A stretch of 64,000 nt of DNA from Diadema setosum (GCF_964275005.1 NC_092704.1:34248416-34312415), one strand, 5' to 3'. Counted from the stretch's first letter, positions 13,801 through 25,668 are shown. Notes: generated by a model from the letters alone, not told the origin. Numbers and translations: made by a program.

Positions 13801-16800
13801 AACCCTCTCTCTACAATTTCAGAATTGATCAGCATAAGATTCTCAAAATAACTTTAAAATATTATGCAATTTCTTGACAGCTGTAAGGACATTTCTTAAT
13901 TTACACACACACAAAAAAAAAATAAAATAGGACCTTTGATGATATTTTCACAAATGAGAAGTATCAGTCTTGTATCAAAATTGCTGTTTTTTAACTTATG
14001 AAAGTATACAAAATGTGGTACATGATACCAAGTAATCTCAGTACAAGTGTACACATGTACATTGGGCAAAAAATATGAATAAATAATGTCTCCGGCCACT
14101 TCGTTGCGGAGGCATAATAGAATGACTATTTGTACACTGTACATGTACATACGTACATCAACAGTTGATATTGTTGCTGCCATCAATTTCACTCAAATTA
14201 CATTGTACATTTTCATAGTGTTACAAATGATGCCATCCAAATTTGAATTATCATGACCAAGTTAACTAATTTCATAGAAACTTTGTGAATTTTGGCCCTT
14301 AGGTGCTAACTTTCATGGCACTAGCATGAATTTGTTTTGTATTTTGACTAATCCACTGTACTGCTTTGATAGTACAACTGCCATCATCTCCTTGGGTTGA
14401 ATACCTCTTTACAATTTGCTCATTTTAAAAACAACAAGAGACCCGCGGGTCTAGCGCTCACCTGAGTATCCCAAGTTCACCTTTCACGCAGTCACTAATC
14501 TAAATTATTCACAGCTCTACCAAAATTTGACCAGGCATTCTCAAGTAGAAGATGAAAATGTACAATAAGGGCACAAATTTTTTTAAGATTCCTTAATTAT
14601 TGGCCTCCTAGGGATGCTACCTGCCAAGTTTGACGAAAATCCATCATGAGGTTTTCAGGAAGAAGATGAAAATGTACAATTCTGGCCCCCATTTGGACCT
14701 TCCCAACCCCCCCCCCCCCCCACCCCTGCCCCCAAGAGGGGCACCCCTGGATCTCCTATGAACAAACTCAAAACTACAGTCATTAATGTACTCACTCATA
14801 GTATTATCTTAGCTCTATAACTTCTGATTCTAGAGAAGATTTTTAAAGATTCCTTCATTTTGGGGGTTTGGGCCCCCCTGGGGGCCCCCTGGGTGGGGCA
14901 TGGTGCCCATTTTAACAAATTGGGATCCTAACCCCTTAGGGATGCTACCTGCCAAGTTTGGTGAAAATGGGTCATGGGGTTCTAACGAAGAAGATAAAAA
15001 TGTACAATTTAGGCCCCATTAATACCCCTCCTCACCCCCCTCCCCTGGGTCCCAAGGGGGCACCCCTGATTCTGCCATGAACAAACTTGAAACTACAGTC
15101 ATCAATGTACTAACTCATAGTATTAACTTAGCTCCATCACTTCTGGTTCTAGAGAAGAACATTTTTAAAGATTCCTTAATTTTGGGGGGTTTTGCCCCCT
15201 GGGGGCCCCCTGGGTGGGGCATGGTGCCCATTTTAACAAATTGAGTTCCTAACCCCCTAGGGATGCTACCTGCCAAGTTTGATGAAAATCGGTCCTGGGG
15301 ATTTCAAGAAGAAGATGAAAATGTAAAAAGTTTACGCACGACGCACGACGGATGACGGACGACGCACGACGCACGCCGCACGCCGGACGAAGGGCGATCG
15401 CAATAGCTCACTTGAGCCTTTGGCTCAGGTGAGCTAAAAATGCTTCCAACCAATAAGGTATCCACAATCCTGTAAAGCAGACCTCTTGTGTATTGAAATC
15501 AAGTCTTTGCCCCCCCCCCCAAAAAAAAAAAAAAAAAAATTAATGATATAAGGATAAAATAAAATAAAATAGATAAATAAATAAAAAAATCCACAACAGA
15601 GCCTTACCTCAAATTACAACAACAAACATACACTGTAGACATTTCAACAGTAGTTTTATCTACAGTATATTGTATCTTTTGCACTGTCCTGGTATCGGCC
15701 AGTGAACCATGTGATGTACAACAATGTACTTCAGAATTCTGTATTAAACAGTAGAATCACTATTGAATGGCAATGAGGCCTGATGGGGGAGTGGATCTAC
15801 CCAGTTGATCCATCCTTCTCTTCTGCTCTGCTTTCTGACTCTAATACAAGGAGTTATTTGCCTGCTTTGCCACGGGCCTGCTGTACTGTGCCTGTCACTC
15901 TGACCATACTTACAATTGGACAAAATTTGTAAACTTACCGTTGCCAAGCACTGCCCCCCCCCCCCACCACCCACACACACACACACACACACACATCTGC
16001 ATTTAAACAAAAAGCTATCAAAAGTATTGAATAGAGAATCCTACTGCAACTGGATAGTGTTGACCACATACAGTAGCACATTCCAAATCCAATGTATTGG
16101 ATGCTGTAAGATAAGAAATGTTCATGTGCATTTCAATTTCGTGAGAGCAAGTAAAAGTTCTTGTCTACATTACATGCACTGAATGCCAGCACTTGACAAT
16201 TCAGGAAAATTTCATGCCGCAAAAAAAGGCGATCGGCTCCGAATCGCCATAATTTCATGCCATGAAAATATCTTGCTTTACTGTACTACTAGTACTCGAG
16301 AACATATCTCAAATACACAAGAACATTTCTCACTTTACAGTACAATGTATTTACAATTTGTATTTTCCAATTCATCCTTTTGTAGAGTGGTTCTGTACCA
16401 TATCGCAAATCACCACTCAGATGTGATTTTTGCAGATCATGTACAGTTGTACTGTAACCTACACTGTACAACAATTGTGTACAGTCTGTATATCCCTATA
16501 TCCACAATAATGTATTTTGCTCAAAGCATCATATGCACAGTAAAACAAAAACCCTCACACTTCCTTGAGAAGATCCCCACAATGCATCCTTTGCTTGAAG
16601 AACTATTATCTTATTTTCATGTACAATGTATATTGTAGTTACACATGTAAATATAATACATGTGGACGAAAAAAGAAAAGAAAAAGAGGAAGTAACAGTG
16701 AAGGGCTGTTTATGTATACAAGTTCATTGTACAGTAGGTCTGTGGCACTTCTGTGTGCAGAGTTAGCAGAGCAGTTTTCACAGGTTTTATCATGCACTGT

Positions 16801-18665
16801 AGCTCCATCATGGTTTTAGAGTAAACGTGTGTGATGACGGGCCGAAACAAAAACAAAACAAAAAATCCTTTCACACCTTACAGTCTCGGTAATATGACCA
16901 TGAGGAAAAACAAAATCAATTCATAAACATAATGGAATTCTTGCCATAAGGTTGTATCATATAGGCCAAATAACTGAACTCAATTTTAAAACTTGGTTAA
17001 AAAAAAAAGCAAGCAAACAAAACAAAACACAAAACAAATCCCTACTTATGGACAAATTGTGAGAGTTACAAACAGCTTGCAAGTGCTCTGATTTCAGACA
17101 GAGGCCAAATTTCAAGTACTGTACGAGCTGAAATTTTCGCGTACAGATATTTTCGCGAATTGCTACTAGGAGAACATTTTCACGTGTTGTCAATTTCGCG
17201 GTTGCGAGGTCTAACTGGGCTTATCTGTTCGCACGTTGTTATTTTCGCGGTTCAAAGGCGATTCGCGAAATTCACGAAAATAAAACCACCGCGAAAATTT
17301 CAGCTCGTACAGTATACATTTGTATTTATTATCCAATATGCTGTTGTATAGTGATACAATTGTACATTGTACACTGTACATGTATCTTTAGGGACTTCAT
17401 AATAATAGTCTGTAAAATGCACTGAATTTCTTGACATGTCTGAAATGCACTGTATATAATTTCAAACAAGCTATAATTAGAATTATTACTGCCATGAATA
17501 TTCTTCCATACATGTAGCTACAGGTGCACAGAAATTTACATGCAGTCAGTCTTCAGAAATTTTACTACAGTGTATGCACTGTTGGGCAGTGTCATCATGT
17601 ACATTCTCTACATTGCAGTACACAATATACATGTAAAACTTTGTGTAGAAATATCATGCCTTGTCAAAATTTGATCTGGATATTCAAAAAATATACACTG
17701 TATGTGACAAGTACGGTACATGATACAACACAGACACAATCAGACCAGGATAACATGAAATAGAAAACTAAACTGAATACAACATTACATGTAATGAAGT
17801 ATTGTGCTCTTCAGCTGATCAAAGTACACAAATAATGTATTACACGTCTACAATGGTTGTAATAAATTATAAACTACCAATTTGCATACTTTCCTCCGCT
17901 GGGATACAATTCGTATAATTTCGTGTTCAGAATATAATAAAACTAAAAGGCATGCAATCTTTGTGTACCACACTATCTTCCACAGCACTTATCTTTCACA
18001 CAGTAATGCAGCATGACATGTTATATGAATTAATGCATTTCAATCACTAGTAGCAAACCCTGACAGATAGACTCTACACATTAAGTGCCAAGTTGGATCA
18101 ACAACTGTGTCTAAGTTCGCACGTTCAAAGATCAGTGAGATGGATGCCACACTTGTGTAAATGCCTTGCCATCTAACAAGATGAGCAGGCACAACATGGC
18201 ACACTAATTGGTTTCGTACAAATTTGTACCTGGGCTCCACTGATATTGCCCGGCATGAACACTGGCACCAACCTATTCATATTATGGAAAATTATTTTTG
18301 GTGTCCAAGGCATCTGATACTACAATGTGTTGTCGTTTTGTACAAGGTACACTGTATTTAAAAGCAAAAATCACCATTTCTTCTGCATGCGTACAGGATA
18401 AAGTAAATATTGTTGTGCGCATGACTGTAGGTTCTGACAATTTATATCCCCCCCCCCCCCTGCTGCATGACCTTGAAATGATTACGTTCCCACAGGTACA
18501 GTGTCTGTGATATAAAAACTATACAAGATTTATGTCTCGTGACATTGAAAACCTTCGACTTAAAAGTTTACACATAGATCATTGAAAATATGGATCAAAC
18601 CCCAGTGGAACAAGACCGTAAATGAATCTTCTTGGGATAATTTTCCAGTCTGCTAACTACAAAAA

Positions 18666-18705
<40 letters not shown>

Positions 18706-18719
18706 GAATGATAATAATG

Positions 18720-18781
<62 letters not shown>

Positions 18782-21700
18782 GATAATAATAATAATAATA
18801 GTGCAACTCTACATGGTGTTCAAGTTGACTCTGAATAATGGAGTAAAATCTGACTGACAAAAGATGTACATGTACCAAACATGCGCACCATGCATCACCT
18901 GAGGAGATGGTGACATCAACTTTAAACTCTTTTCCTGTTACAATATGCCAAAATATCTGTATTCAAAAATTGATATTTTTGGTTTAAAATACAGCACATA
19001 CTATATACTGTACCCCCTTCCCCCACAACAACAACAAATCACTGACTAGGCTATTCCTCCACAGTATACAGTTTAAACTCTAGATCCTTTGCATAATACT
19101 AGATACAACTGTAGTATTATGCAAAGGATCCAAGTTTTTCATCATACCACACAAGCTGAAAAATGCTTCTTCTTTTTTTTTTTTGGGGGGGGGGGGTACT
19201 TGTGGTTGGTTGGATCAACAGTAAACATTCCCAGTCCAATATTGGGCAAAATTTCTGGCAGGACCCTTATAAAATCATGAGTTTTCTTGTGTGTGTGTTT
19301 TGTTTTGTTTTCTGATTGTTTGTTTGTGTGGAGGTTGGTGTCACCCCGACCCCACGTTGCTTTTTTTAGCCCCTACATATCATGTCAACAAGTAAAATTT
19401 TGTTGTGTTTATGAAGTGATAATCTACATGTACATTGTATGGGTCACTGAGAGACATGGGAAGGACAATGCATTGTACATTATCTCAGCAAATTTGCATG
19501 CATGACATTGTATTGATCACTGTTAAAGGGCTCGTATAGTTTTGGTTGAGACCTAACTTCACATTTATAACATTTTTTGGGTGAGATAATGAGAAACCTC
19601 TAATGAAATATGAAAGAGCATACTTAAAGGTCCAGTTTACCTTTGGGAGCAGTGATTTCAGAAATGTTCAAGATATCACATTTGATGCATATGTGTAGGT
19701 CTGTTGTATCACAAAACATCCTACCATATAAAATTTTTGCAATAAAGCCTAAAATATGGGGAGATATCAGCATGCTTCTCAATAAACCATAACTGTATAC
19801 GGTTTAGTCTGGAAGCATTCTTATTATAACTATTGTTCACATTTTGTGTACTTAACAATACTTAACATCGATTATACGGATTCAAATTTTTACAGTGGTT
19901 GTTTCTATCCCTAACTCACATTTTAGATCTATTTTAAAGCACTAATGTTGGGTTTTTGTTTCATCTGCAAATGGTAAATTATGCCTTTAATTCAAAGAGG
20001 AATCCAACGTTTGTTTGATGAAAATTGCTTTTGAAATGGCTGAGATACCCAAAACAGAGCATTACTAATAAAATGTGGGACCCACATTTTATTACGATCG
20101 CTTTGTTTTACTTTGTTTTTGGATGTCTCAGCCATTCCAAAACCGATTTTCATCAAATAAACTTTGCATTCCTCTTAGAATGGCATGCTCTGTACCATTT
20201 CAAAGTGGTTTCTTGGTATCTCACAAAAAGTAAAAAGCCAAATCCTCAGCTCCACCAATACTGTACCATCCCTTTAATATGTCAAAAATGGAAAAAACTT
20301 CCGTACATTGTATGTCTACCCCCCCCCCCCCCCCCAGCTAACTTTTCCATGTACCAATCTACTATACCACCTTACCCTTGTTAGCTTCTGCACAGATGAA
20401 GGCACTCACACTCACAGTTCCACACACATTGGCAAGTCATGATATGGGGGGGGGGGCATAAAGTCTTCCCAAAATCATTTGAATTAGACAACTTTCTTCT
20501 GGGTCTCACTGTGGTGAATCTATAACATTCTGATTTGCTTTTATTAAAATAAATTCTAAATTCCAACTGTACACTAGAGTCAACTTTAACATGGTATGAA
20601 ACTGCTCTTTCTTTCCATCATAAGCATTTAAAAATATGTATTTACACTGTATATCAAAACAAATGAAATGGGTAAAGAGAAAAAATGAACATGTGCATTA
20701 AACAAGTTGTAAAATAAAAGAAAAAGAATCAGCACATGGATATCAATACCATAAAAGCAGACATTTTTGCAGAATGGAATTTTTGTTAATTGGAGCCAAA
20801 AGCCTTTTTTGCGATATGAAATTGTCGTAAAGTGCCACAGGCATTCAATACATAGTGTGGACAAAAACTTTTGGGTGTATTTTAATTTTGCCAATCTTGG
20901 CTCCTTGCAAAATTCACAAAAATTTTTGGTTTTAACAAAACCTGCACCAAGGTTCGACATCCCGTGCCAAAATTTGACCATGCGCTGCCAAAAGCATAGT
21001 TCTTACATGTACTAGTCAGCAGTCAAATTTTGGATGGTGTTGTGGTCAAATTATGGGCGACTTGCTTTACAGTACAGCCATGGGAAAGGTAAATTTTGGA
21101 CAGCCACCACAATTTATATGGTCACTCTACACTAGAAACCTATCTTTGTTAGCTTATGCACATTTTGCAAGTCGTGACGGTGCTAGTGCGAAAGTACACT
21201 AGCGCCGATGGCTGTCCCAAAAGAGCTCTTGCCCAGTCAGGCAAAATTTTTGGCAATTGTGCACTTTACGGCCCTATATCACCAGTGCGAGATTTTATCC
21301 AAATCGAGCAGGACGTGCGAATATGAGTACCTATCAGGCACCGCGGGTTCAACAGCATGTGTTCCGGTACTGTGCTGTGTCCATGCGTGTGAGATTTTGC
21401 ACTGGGATGCAGTGTGTGAACTACATATATTCCTCAACGTGAGTGTGCGTTGTGAAAGCACTTACGGTACGCCACATGGTTGCTCTAATGCCCTTCCCTG
21501 CGCTGCGTGATTGAGAAGAGACAAACAGGGTGCTGTGCATTGGCACACAACGGAACGCAACCAGTGGTAAACTTTCGTCCTTCATTCATGATTTTAAATG
21601 AATGGGCACTGAATTATTATCTCAAGCAGGGGATTAACATTTAACCTATTGCAGGGGACATTTATGTATGTCAAGTACCTTGGTGAAATTATTCTGTGAA

Positions 21701-22713
21701 ATAATTTTTTTAAAAAATCCAAAATTTTATCCCGATTAGTAAGTTTGTTGTGTCCAGTTGCCGATTTACTCACCCGATCAGCCCGACCAGACGCTGTGCG
21801 GAGTACGCACTTGTGTACAGCAACAGGGCTGTGTATCACACACACAAGCCTCGCCTGCATGGGTAGTTTGCGCGATTTGTGACGGAGTATTTGTCAGGAT
21901 GGATGACAGAGGAATATTCACATAACTGCTAGCCAGGATGTTCAGATATGGAAGCTATTGTATCACAGACTTACTGCCAACTTTCTCACATTTTGTGCCT
22001 GATCATGGCAATTTTCTACGATGTACACAAATGTAAAGCTCGATAATCCTGCAGCGGAGAGCAAAGGCATGCGATATTGCGATCGCACAGCGTCAGCTAC
22101 GCAGCGCATCTACATAGAAGCGTAGTGAGTGAAGCGGGCATTTAGTGACCTTATCAGTGAATATCACTTGTCAAACGGCGTTTCATACAGCAAGAGAACC
22201 TCGCCGGCTGCTCAGCGGTGGTTCATGGGATATCCTGCTTGGCATACGGGGAATGAGGTAGCGATAATATAGGGCTGTAAAGTGCAAAATTGCCAAATTT
22301 TTGAGCCTGTGTCACATGACAAACACCAACACTTTTCTAAACAATGGTCAAAATGCAATGAACAACTGTCAACAACACCAATCCAAGCACACAGGAATAG
22401 GACCTACAACTGCTGTAGGCCTACTCCGCCTCATTAAAAAAAAAATAATAATAAAATAAAAAGTTTCTTGGGCTGAAAAATACACAATCTGACAATTCCC
22501 TCATTAGATTATCAAACAAGGCATGCACACAAATAGATGTGGGTCACTCAGGAATGGATAATTTTAGTTGCACATTTGTGGAATACCTACCCCGACGACA
22601 ACTTGTTCCTCGCTCTGAATTTTGACACAGACATGAGAAGTGTTCTGTTCATTCGCATTCATGGGCCGCACACGGCACACCACTTTGATATTGCACTCCG
22701 CAGGGTCTGCCAT
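7751..22713 (-). CDS. KIF5: Kinesin-1 heavy chain (KIF5 type), first two coding exons
   Basis: This would be the motor subunit of conventional kinesin, which moves cargo towards microtubule plus ends using ATP. The visible part is exon 1 at 22591-22713 (residues 1-41) and exon 2 at 7751-7838 (residues 42-70, then one base of the next codon). Exon 1 begins [17 protein letters not shown], whose RxRP motif lines the nucleotide base in kinesins. Exon 2 has [20 protein letters not shown], the conserved segment just before the P-loop. The donor after exon 1 is GTAGGT, the acceptor before exon 2 is TTTGCAG and the donor after exon 2 is GTAAAT. Phases 0 and 1 join cleanly. The motor core, neck, coiled coil and tail lie off the left edge. 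The 14.75-kb intron 1 carries the LINE at 8192-9657 and many small elements. Confidence 0.9.
8192..9657 (+). mobile_element. 5'-truncated L1-like LINE fragment with target duplication
   Basis: The 16-base word AAGATACAAAACCTCC occurs at 8192-8207 and 9642-9657 and brackets the element. The body opens in the middle of the ORF2 C-terminal region: frame from 8208 reads [10 protein letters not shown], then [20 protein letters not shown], to a stop at 8837. A second remnant at 9096-9341 has [12 protein letters not shown], the zinc-binding motif near the end of many LINE ORF2 proteins. The reverse transcriptase core is missing and the remaining frame is broken by stops and shifts. The 3' end is A-rich (AAAAAATAAAAAGAGAGAAA). 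It is inserted in kinesin intron 1, antisense to the gene. Confidence 0.85.
9658..14435. other. Kinesin intron 1, unassigned stretch
   Basis: I see no gene and no clear element here. It is AT-rich with many ACATGTAC-like words. Two patches differ from the background: 10130-10290, with a palindromic TGACGTCA at 10164-10171, and 13560-13760, which has more GC. Neither codes convincingly. Confidence 0.5.
14436..15435. repeat. 1-kb interspersed element with internal tandem units
   Basis: It starts AAGAGACCCGCGGGTCTAGC followed by GCTCACCTGAG, and ends with the inverse CTCAGGTGAGC. Inside, a unit of about 321-328 bases repeats: GATGCTACCTGCCAAGTTTG begins at 14613, 14941 and 15262. Each unit carries CCCTGGGGGCCCCCTGGG and AAGATGAAAATGTA(C)AA. 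A short GACGCACGACG-type tandem run sits at about 15335-15390. I recognise no coding capacity. Confidence 0.7.
16103..16282. repeat. CTGTAA-ended TTTCATGC element
   Basis: This element shares the order 'ATTTCGTGAGAGC', 'CTTGTCTACATTACATGCA', 'GCGATCGGCTCC' and 'AATTTCATGCC' with the element at 56674-56880, so both belong to one family. The ends are near CTGTAAGATAAG and CTTGCTTTACTG. The boundaries are approximate. Confidence 0.5.
17119..17313. repeat. TTTCGCG element with near-perfect terminal inverted repeats
   Basis: The left end CTGTACGAGCTGAAATTTTC is exactly inverted at the right end (GAAAATTTCAGCTCGTACAG), with TA on both sides. The interior is rich in TTTCGCG and CGCGAAAA. The match of the ends suggests a young insertion. 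It lies in kinesin intron 1. Confidence 0.75.
18674..18800. repeat. (AT)n followed by (ATA)n microsatellites
   Basis: An AT run at 18674-18701 follows an A run. After a short spacer, TAA/ATA trinucleotides continue to about 18800 with one interruption. The poly-Leu open frame on the minus strand is a repeat artefact. Confidence 0.9.
19083..19130. repeat. Perfect 19-bp hairpin with 10-base loop
   Basis: GATCCTTTGCATAATACTA at 19083-19101 is exactly inverted at 19112-19130. The stem contains TTTGCAT. It is isolated and not at the ends of any element I could define. Confidence 0.7.
19523..20277. mobile_element. TTAA-flanked MITE interrupted by a second MITE
   Basis: The left end is TTAAAGGGCTCGTATAG and the right end is CCATCCCTTTAA, flanked by TTAA. 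The internal order (GAGACCTAA, GGTGAGATAATGAGAAACC, ATTTTCATCAAATAAAC) is the same as in the copy at 29768-30159. A separate 367-base element (19624-19990) is inserted in it, so this copy is longer. It lies in kinesin intron 1. Confidence 0.75.
19624..19990. mobile_element. TTAA-flanked MITE nested in another MITE
   Basis: The ends are TTAAAGGTCCAGTTTACC and GGTAAATTATGCCTTTAA, with TTAA on each side. A stand-alone copy in the opposite orientation at 41683-42048 differs at only a handful of positions by eye. The TTAA target and AAAGG ends recall piggyBac-like non-autonomous elements. Confidence 0.8.
20944..21079. repeat. Interspersed repeat with CACCAAGGTT start, copy 1
   Basis: Related copies are at 28165-28292 (same strand) and 28730-28862 (opposite strand). 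They share GCACCAAGGTT, AAAGCATAG/AAAGCGTAT, CAGTCAAATTTTGGA, GTTGTGGTC/TTGAATCATGGG and GCTTGCTTTAC in order. The three copies are moderately diverged. Confidence 0.6.
21237..22310. repeat. 1.07-kb segment bounded by 42-bp inverted repeats
   Basis: The left arm at about 21237-21279 (core GTGCACTTTACGGCCCTATA) is inverted at about 22268-22310 (TATAGGGCTGTAAAGTGCAA). The interior has more CpG than its surroundings and no recognisable coding sequence. It ends 280 bases from kinesin exon 1. It is probably a non-autonomous DNA transposon, with approximate edges. Confidence 0.5.
22591..22713 (-). CDS. KIF5: Kinesin heavy chain coding exon 1
   Basis: The exon is 123 bases, 41 codons, from the ATG at 22713-22711 to donor GTAGGT. 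It encodes [20 protein letters not shown], then a short variable loop, and ends in EEQVVVG. The alternative donor four bases on (GTATTC) would put exon 2 out of frame, so GGG|GTAGGT is chosen. [11 protein letters not shown] is the standard N-terminus of kinesin-1 heavy chains. Confidence 0.92.
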
Positions 22714-22884
22714 CCTCTTGGTCTGGAATTATCTGTTCCCTTTCCGATGAAATTTGTCTCAGTTGGATAATACTGTCTGAGAGGCCACGAAATCGTTGAT
22801 AATGTACTGACCGATCACTTCATTTTCCAACTGTTTGCATGCGTTGCACCAGTCAGTAATGTATAATGAGATGCAACGTCGGTC

Positions 22885-22894
22885 GGGCGGGCGG
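22885..22894. promoter_or_regulatory. Tandem GC-box-like motif upstream of the kinesin start
   Basis: GGGCGGGCGG lies about 170 bases upstream of the kinesin ATG, in a small CpG-containing patch (22875-22925). This is a position typical of GC boxes in TATA-less promoters. No TATA box or initiator is clear. Confidence 0.35.
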
Positions 22895-24191
22895 TGCGCT
22901 ACCGGTGTGAACGGACGTACAAAGCCTGTAGTGTAAGGAGCGACGTGCACCACTGTACCTCGAATAATAATTGAAAGGGTATGAAAATCAGCAGTATTAC
23001 TCTCCAAATACTGCCAAAACAATACCCAAACAAACCATTGATGGTTAAATGCGATATTCCATAAAACCACTCGGTTTGATATTGAATAATTGTGAGATAA
23101 ATCGACAAAATATGTCCTAAATTCCGTGAGTAGCGACCCTCCCTAACACCGGCGAACAGAGGTAATTCATTAGGTTCGCGGGTGTTGAGACGCACTATGC
23201 ATGTAATTCATACGATCGTCTATCATCCTGGCACATATACGACGCGCGGACATTAGACGCACGTACGCCTCCAATGTGTGCATTGATGAAGGGATGAAAT
23301 AATTGAGTTCAACCTTGACGTCAGGACCGATGTGATTATCCGGAGCTGCGATGCAACGATAAACTCATGCAAAAACGAGAAACTCCTTTAGTTACTAGTA
23401 GTTTAAATCCGGTAAAGAAAAGAAGCTATAAATAGGCCCTTGTAGCTGATGTAATCTGTGCAATAGCATAATATCTGCTGACCATGAGCCTTCAAATTCG
23501 AATTAAAAAACAACTGTTTGTGCATGGTCTGCATAATAAATGTCAAAAAAAAAAAATAGCTATGTTTCCTCAGAACTGTTTGTCTCAGTCGCACAAAAAC
23601 TTGTTCATTTTGTCTCATTTACAGGGGAATCACTAAATATTCGGCGCGATTTCTCAGGAAAATAGTTTTATCTGAGAACACAAGCATAGAGTGTCATAAA
23701 AACAGCAAAGTTATCTGCAATGATAGGCCTATTCAATACTGAAGGAGCCAATGAGATGAAAATAGAATAGAGCACTAAAGGAGAAGGAGGAGGAAGAAGA
23801 AGATGATGATAAAACGACCTGTAAGCCACTATTATGATAATATCCCCGTCACAAACACGTTTTGACAGTATTTTCTTCTGCCAAAATTTGTCAAAAGATA
23901 TTGATGAATGATATTTCTCTCTGCTCTGTGACAGTTAAGTGTTTCACACACAATAGTGACAACAGCAACTGAATTGTTTTCTCCACACTGAGGTGACGAA
24001 AATTCATCTGCCCATCCCCTTTTTTCCATTGCGAATGTTAAATAGCTATAGGATCTAGGCCTACAAATAACTAGATGGTTTCCCCTAATTGTGACTCTCT
24101 GTTGCTTTTGATCCCTTTCCGACTATCTGGTCCGTGTCTTTCGGGGATTAATTGTCCGTTAATCCGCTTCATGGTTGAATAGTTCTGTAAT

Positions 24192-24353
24192 CCAGGGGCG
24201 GATGGGAATTCCGTAAAAGGGAGGCGACCGGCTTTACAAAATAATAGGGGGGCGCAGGCGTCCCCCTCCCAATTTTTTCTTTTTATTTCTTTTGTTTTAA
24301 CAAAAAATAAAGAGGGGCACGCGCCCCGTGTGCTCCCCTCTATCCGCCACTGG
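24192..24353. repeat. CCAGTGGCGGAT-type short element
   Basis: The left end CCAGGGGCGGAT and right end ATCCGCCACTGG are inverted. The interior has GGGGGGCGCAGGCGTCCCCC and GGGCACGCGCCCC, both self-complementary. A half copy ending in GATCCGCCACTGG is at about 26056-26126. Confidence 0.6.
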
Positions 24354-25330
24354 TAATCTGCATCACTTCTAAACTGGATTTCTTCATTTGAACCCGCTAT
24401 ATAATTGATTTTACAACCGGAAATGGTTATAGGACCTGTCCATTTTTGTCACTCGATCATCCCAAACCTGCAGTATACTTGACCCGTCTGCTAATATAGA
24501 CCAGGCCCAATAGTAGCTCATATTTACCATCGGAAATCGTCACTTAAAATCGGGATACACGTGGCTGCAAGTAAGCCTACACTATTCAAAAGAACGCTCA
24601 CATGCTTTTTGTTGTTGTTTTTTGTAGGCACTTCAAAATATATGAAAACTTTCTTGAAGTAATTTTTTTAAGAAAAATAGTTTTCTCATTCAAACTTCCA
24701 ACTCTTTGTTCTACTTTCTCTTTTTTTTTTCTCTCCGCCTCCTCTTCCTCCTCGTTTTTCTTCTTAGGTCCTTCTCCTTCTAGGTTCTTCTTATTCCTCT
24801 TCACTTTGTGTTTTCTAGTGTATATTTGTGGTTTGTTTGTTGTTGTTCCTTTACTCTGGAGCTTTGCGCTTAATATCAGTAAACTTTCATACACGTCACA
24901 TCATTCAGACCAGTGCCAGTTTGTCAGGCTCGCTTCTGCTGGCAAACCATTTGAACTTATAGTGACTATTACTCATCGAACCCATCTGTTAGACATCTCG
25001 AGAATTGATTATTTTAAAAATGCCTATAATTATACTAGTATCCGATATGAAACCGACGTGGTATCAAATTCATTGCCAAGAATCGTTTTCACTCATTCTC
25101 TGGATCCCCATGGAGGTAGATAGGAAATATAAGGGCGCCATCTCTGGTAAAAATACGGTTCAGTCTCGCAGGCGTTCGGACGATGCAGCTGCCACCGATC
25201 TCTCCTGGACTGTGCAATGATGTGATATGATCGAGGATTGATTTGCTCCAACCCTGCAAAGTAGTCTGGGTGTATACCAGAGGCTGAACCTTGCTTTACT
25301 GTCCGCCCAATGTTTCAGTTATTGATTTAA

Positions 25331-25668
25331 AGGGTCATTATAGTTTTGGTTGAGACCTAGCTTCATGTTTCTAACATTTTGGGTGAGATAACGAGAAACC
25401 TCTTATGAAATGAAAGAGCGTGTAATTCCAAGAGGGATTCAACGTTTAGATGAAAATTGGTTTTGAAATAGTTGAGATATCCCAAACAAAGTGATCATAA
25501 GAAAGTTGGGACCTACCTTTTATTAGGATCGCTTTGTTCTGCTTTTTTTTAAATCTCAGTCATTCTAAAAACAATTTTCATCAAATAAACTTTTAATTTC
25601 TCTTAGAATGGTGTGCTCTGTCATAGTACTAATTTCATCTGTGGTTTCTTGGTCTCCCTTAAGCATAC
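25331..25668. mobile_element. Diverged TTAA-flanked MITE copy
   Basis: It starts TTTAAAGGGTCATTATAG and has GAGACCTAGCTTCATG, GGTGAGATAACGAGAAACC and ATTTTCATCAAATAAAC in the same order as the element at 29768-30159. The right end (GGTCTCCCTTAAG) is degraded. Confidence 0.6.

Noticed and set aside
16183..16638. 151-codon plus-strand frame
   Set aside because: Starts within a CTGTAA-ended element and has irregular composition with no recognisable domain; it looks like a chance opening in a stop-poor stretch.
24602..25123. 173-codon plus-strand frame, one of the longest in the window
   Set aside because: Its first half is a pyrimidine-rich low-complexity run giving Phe/Leu/Ser stretches, and the minus strand over it gives Lys/Glu runs. 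No splice context or family motif.
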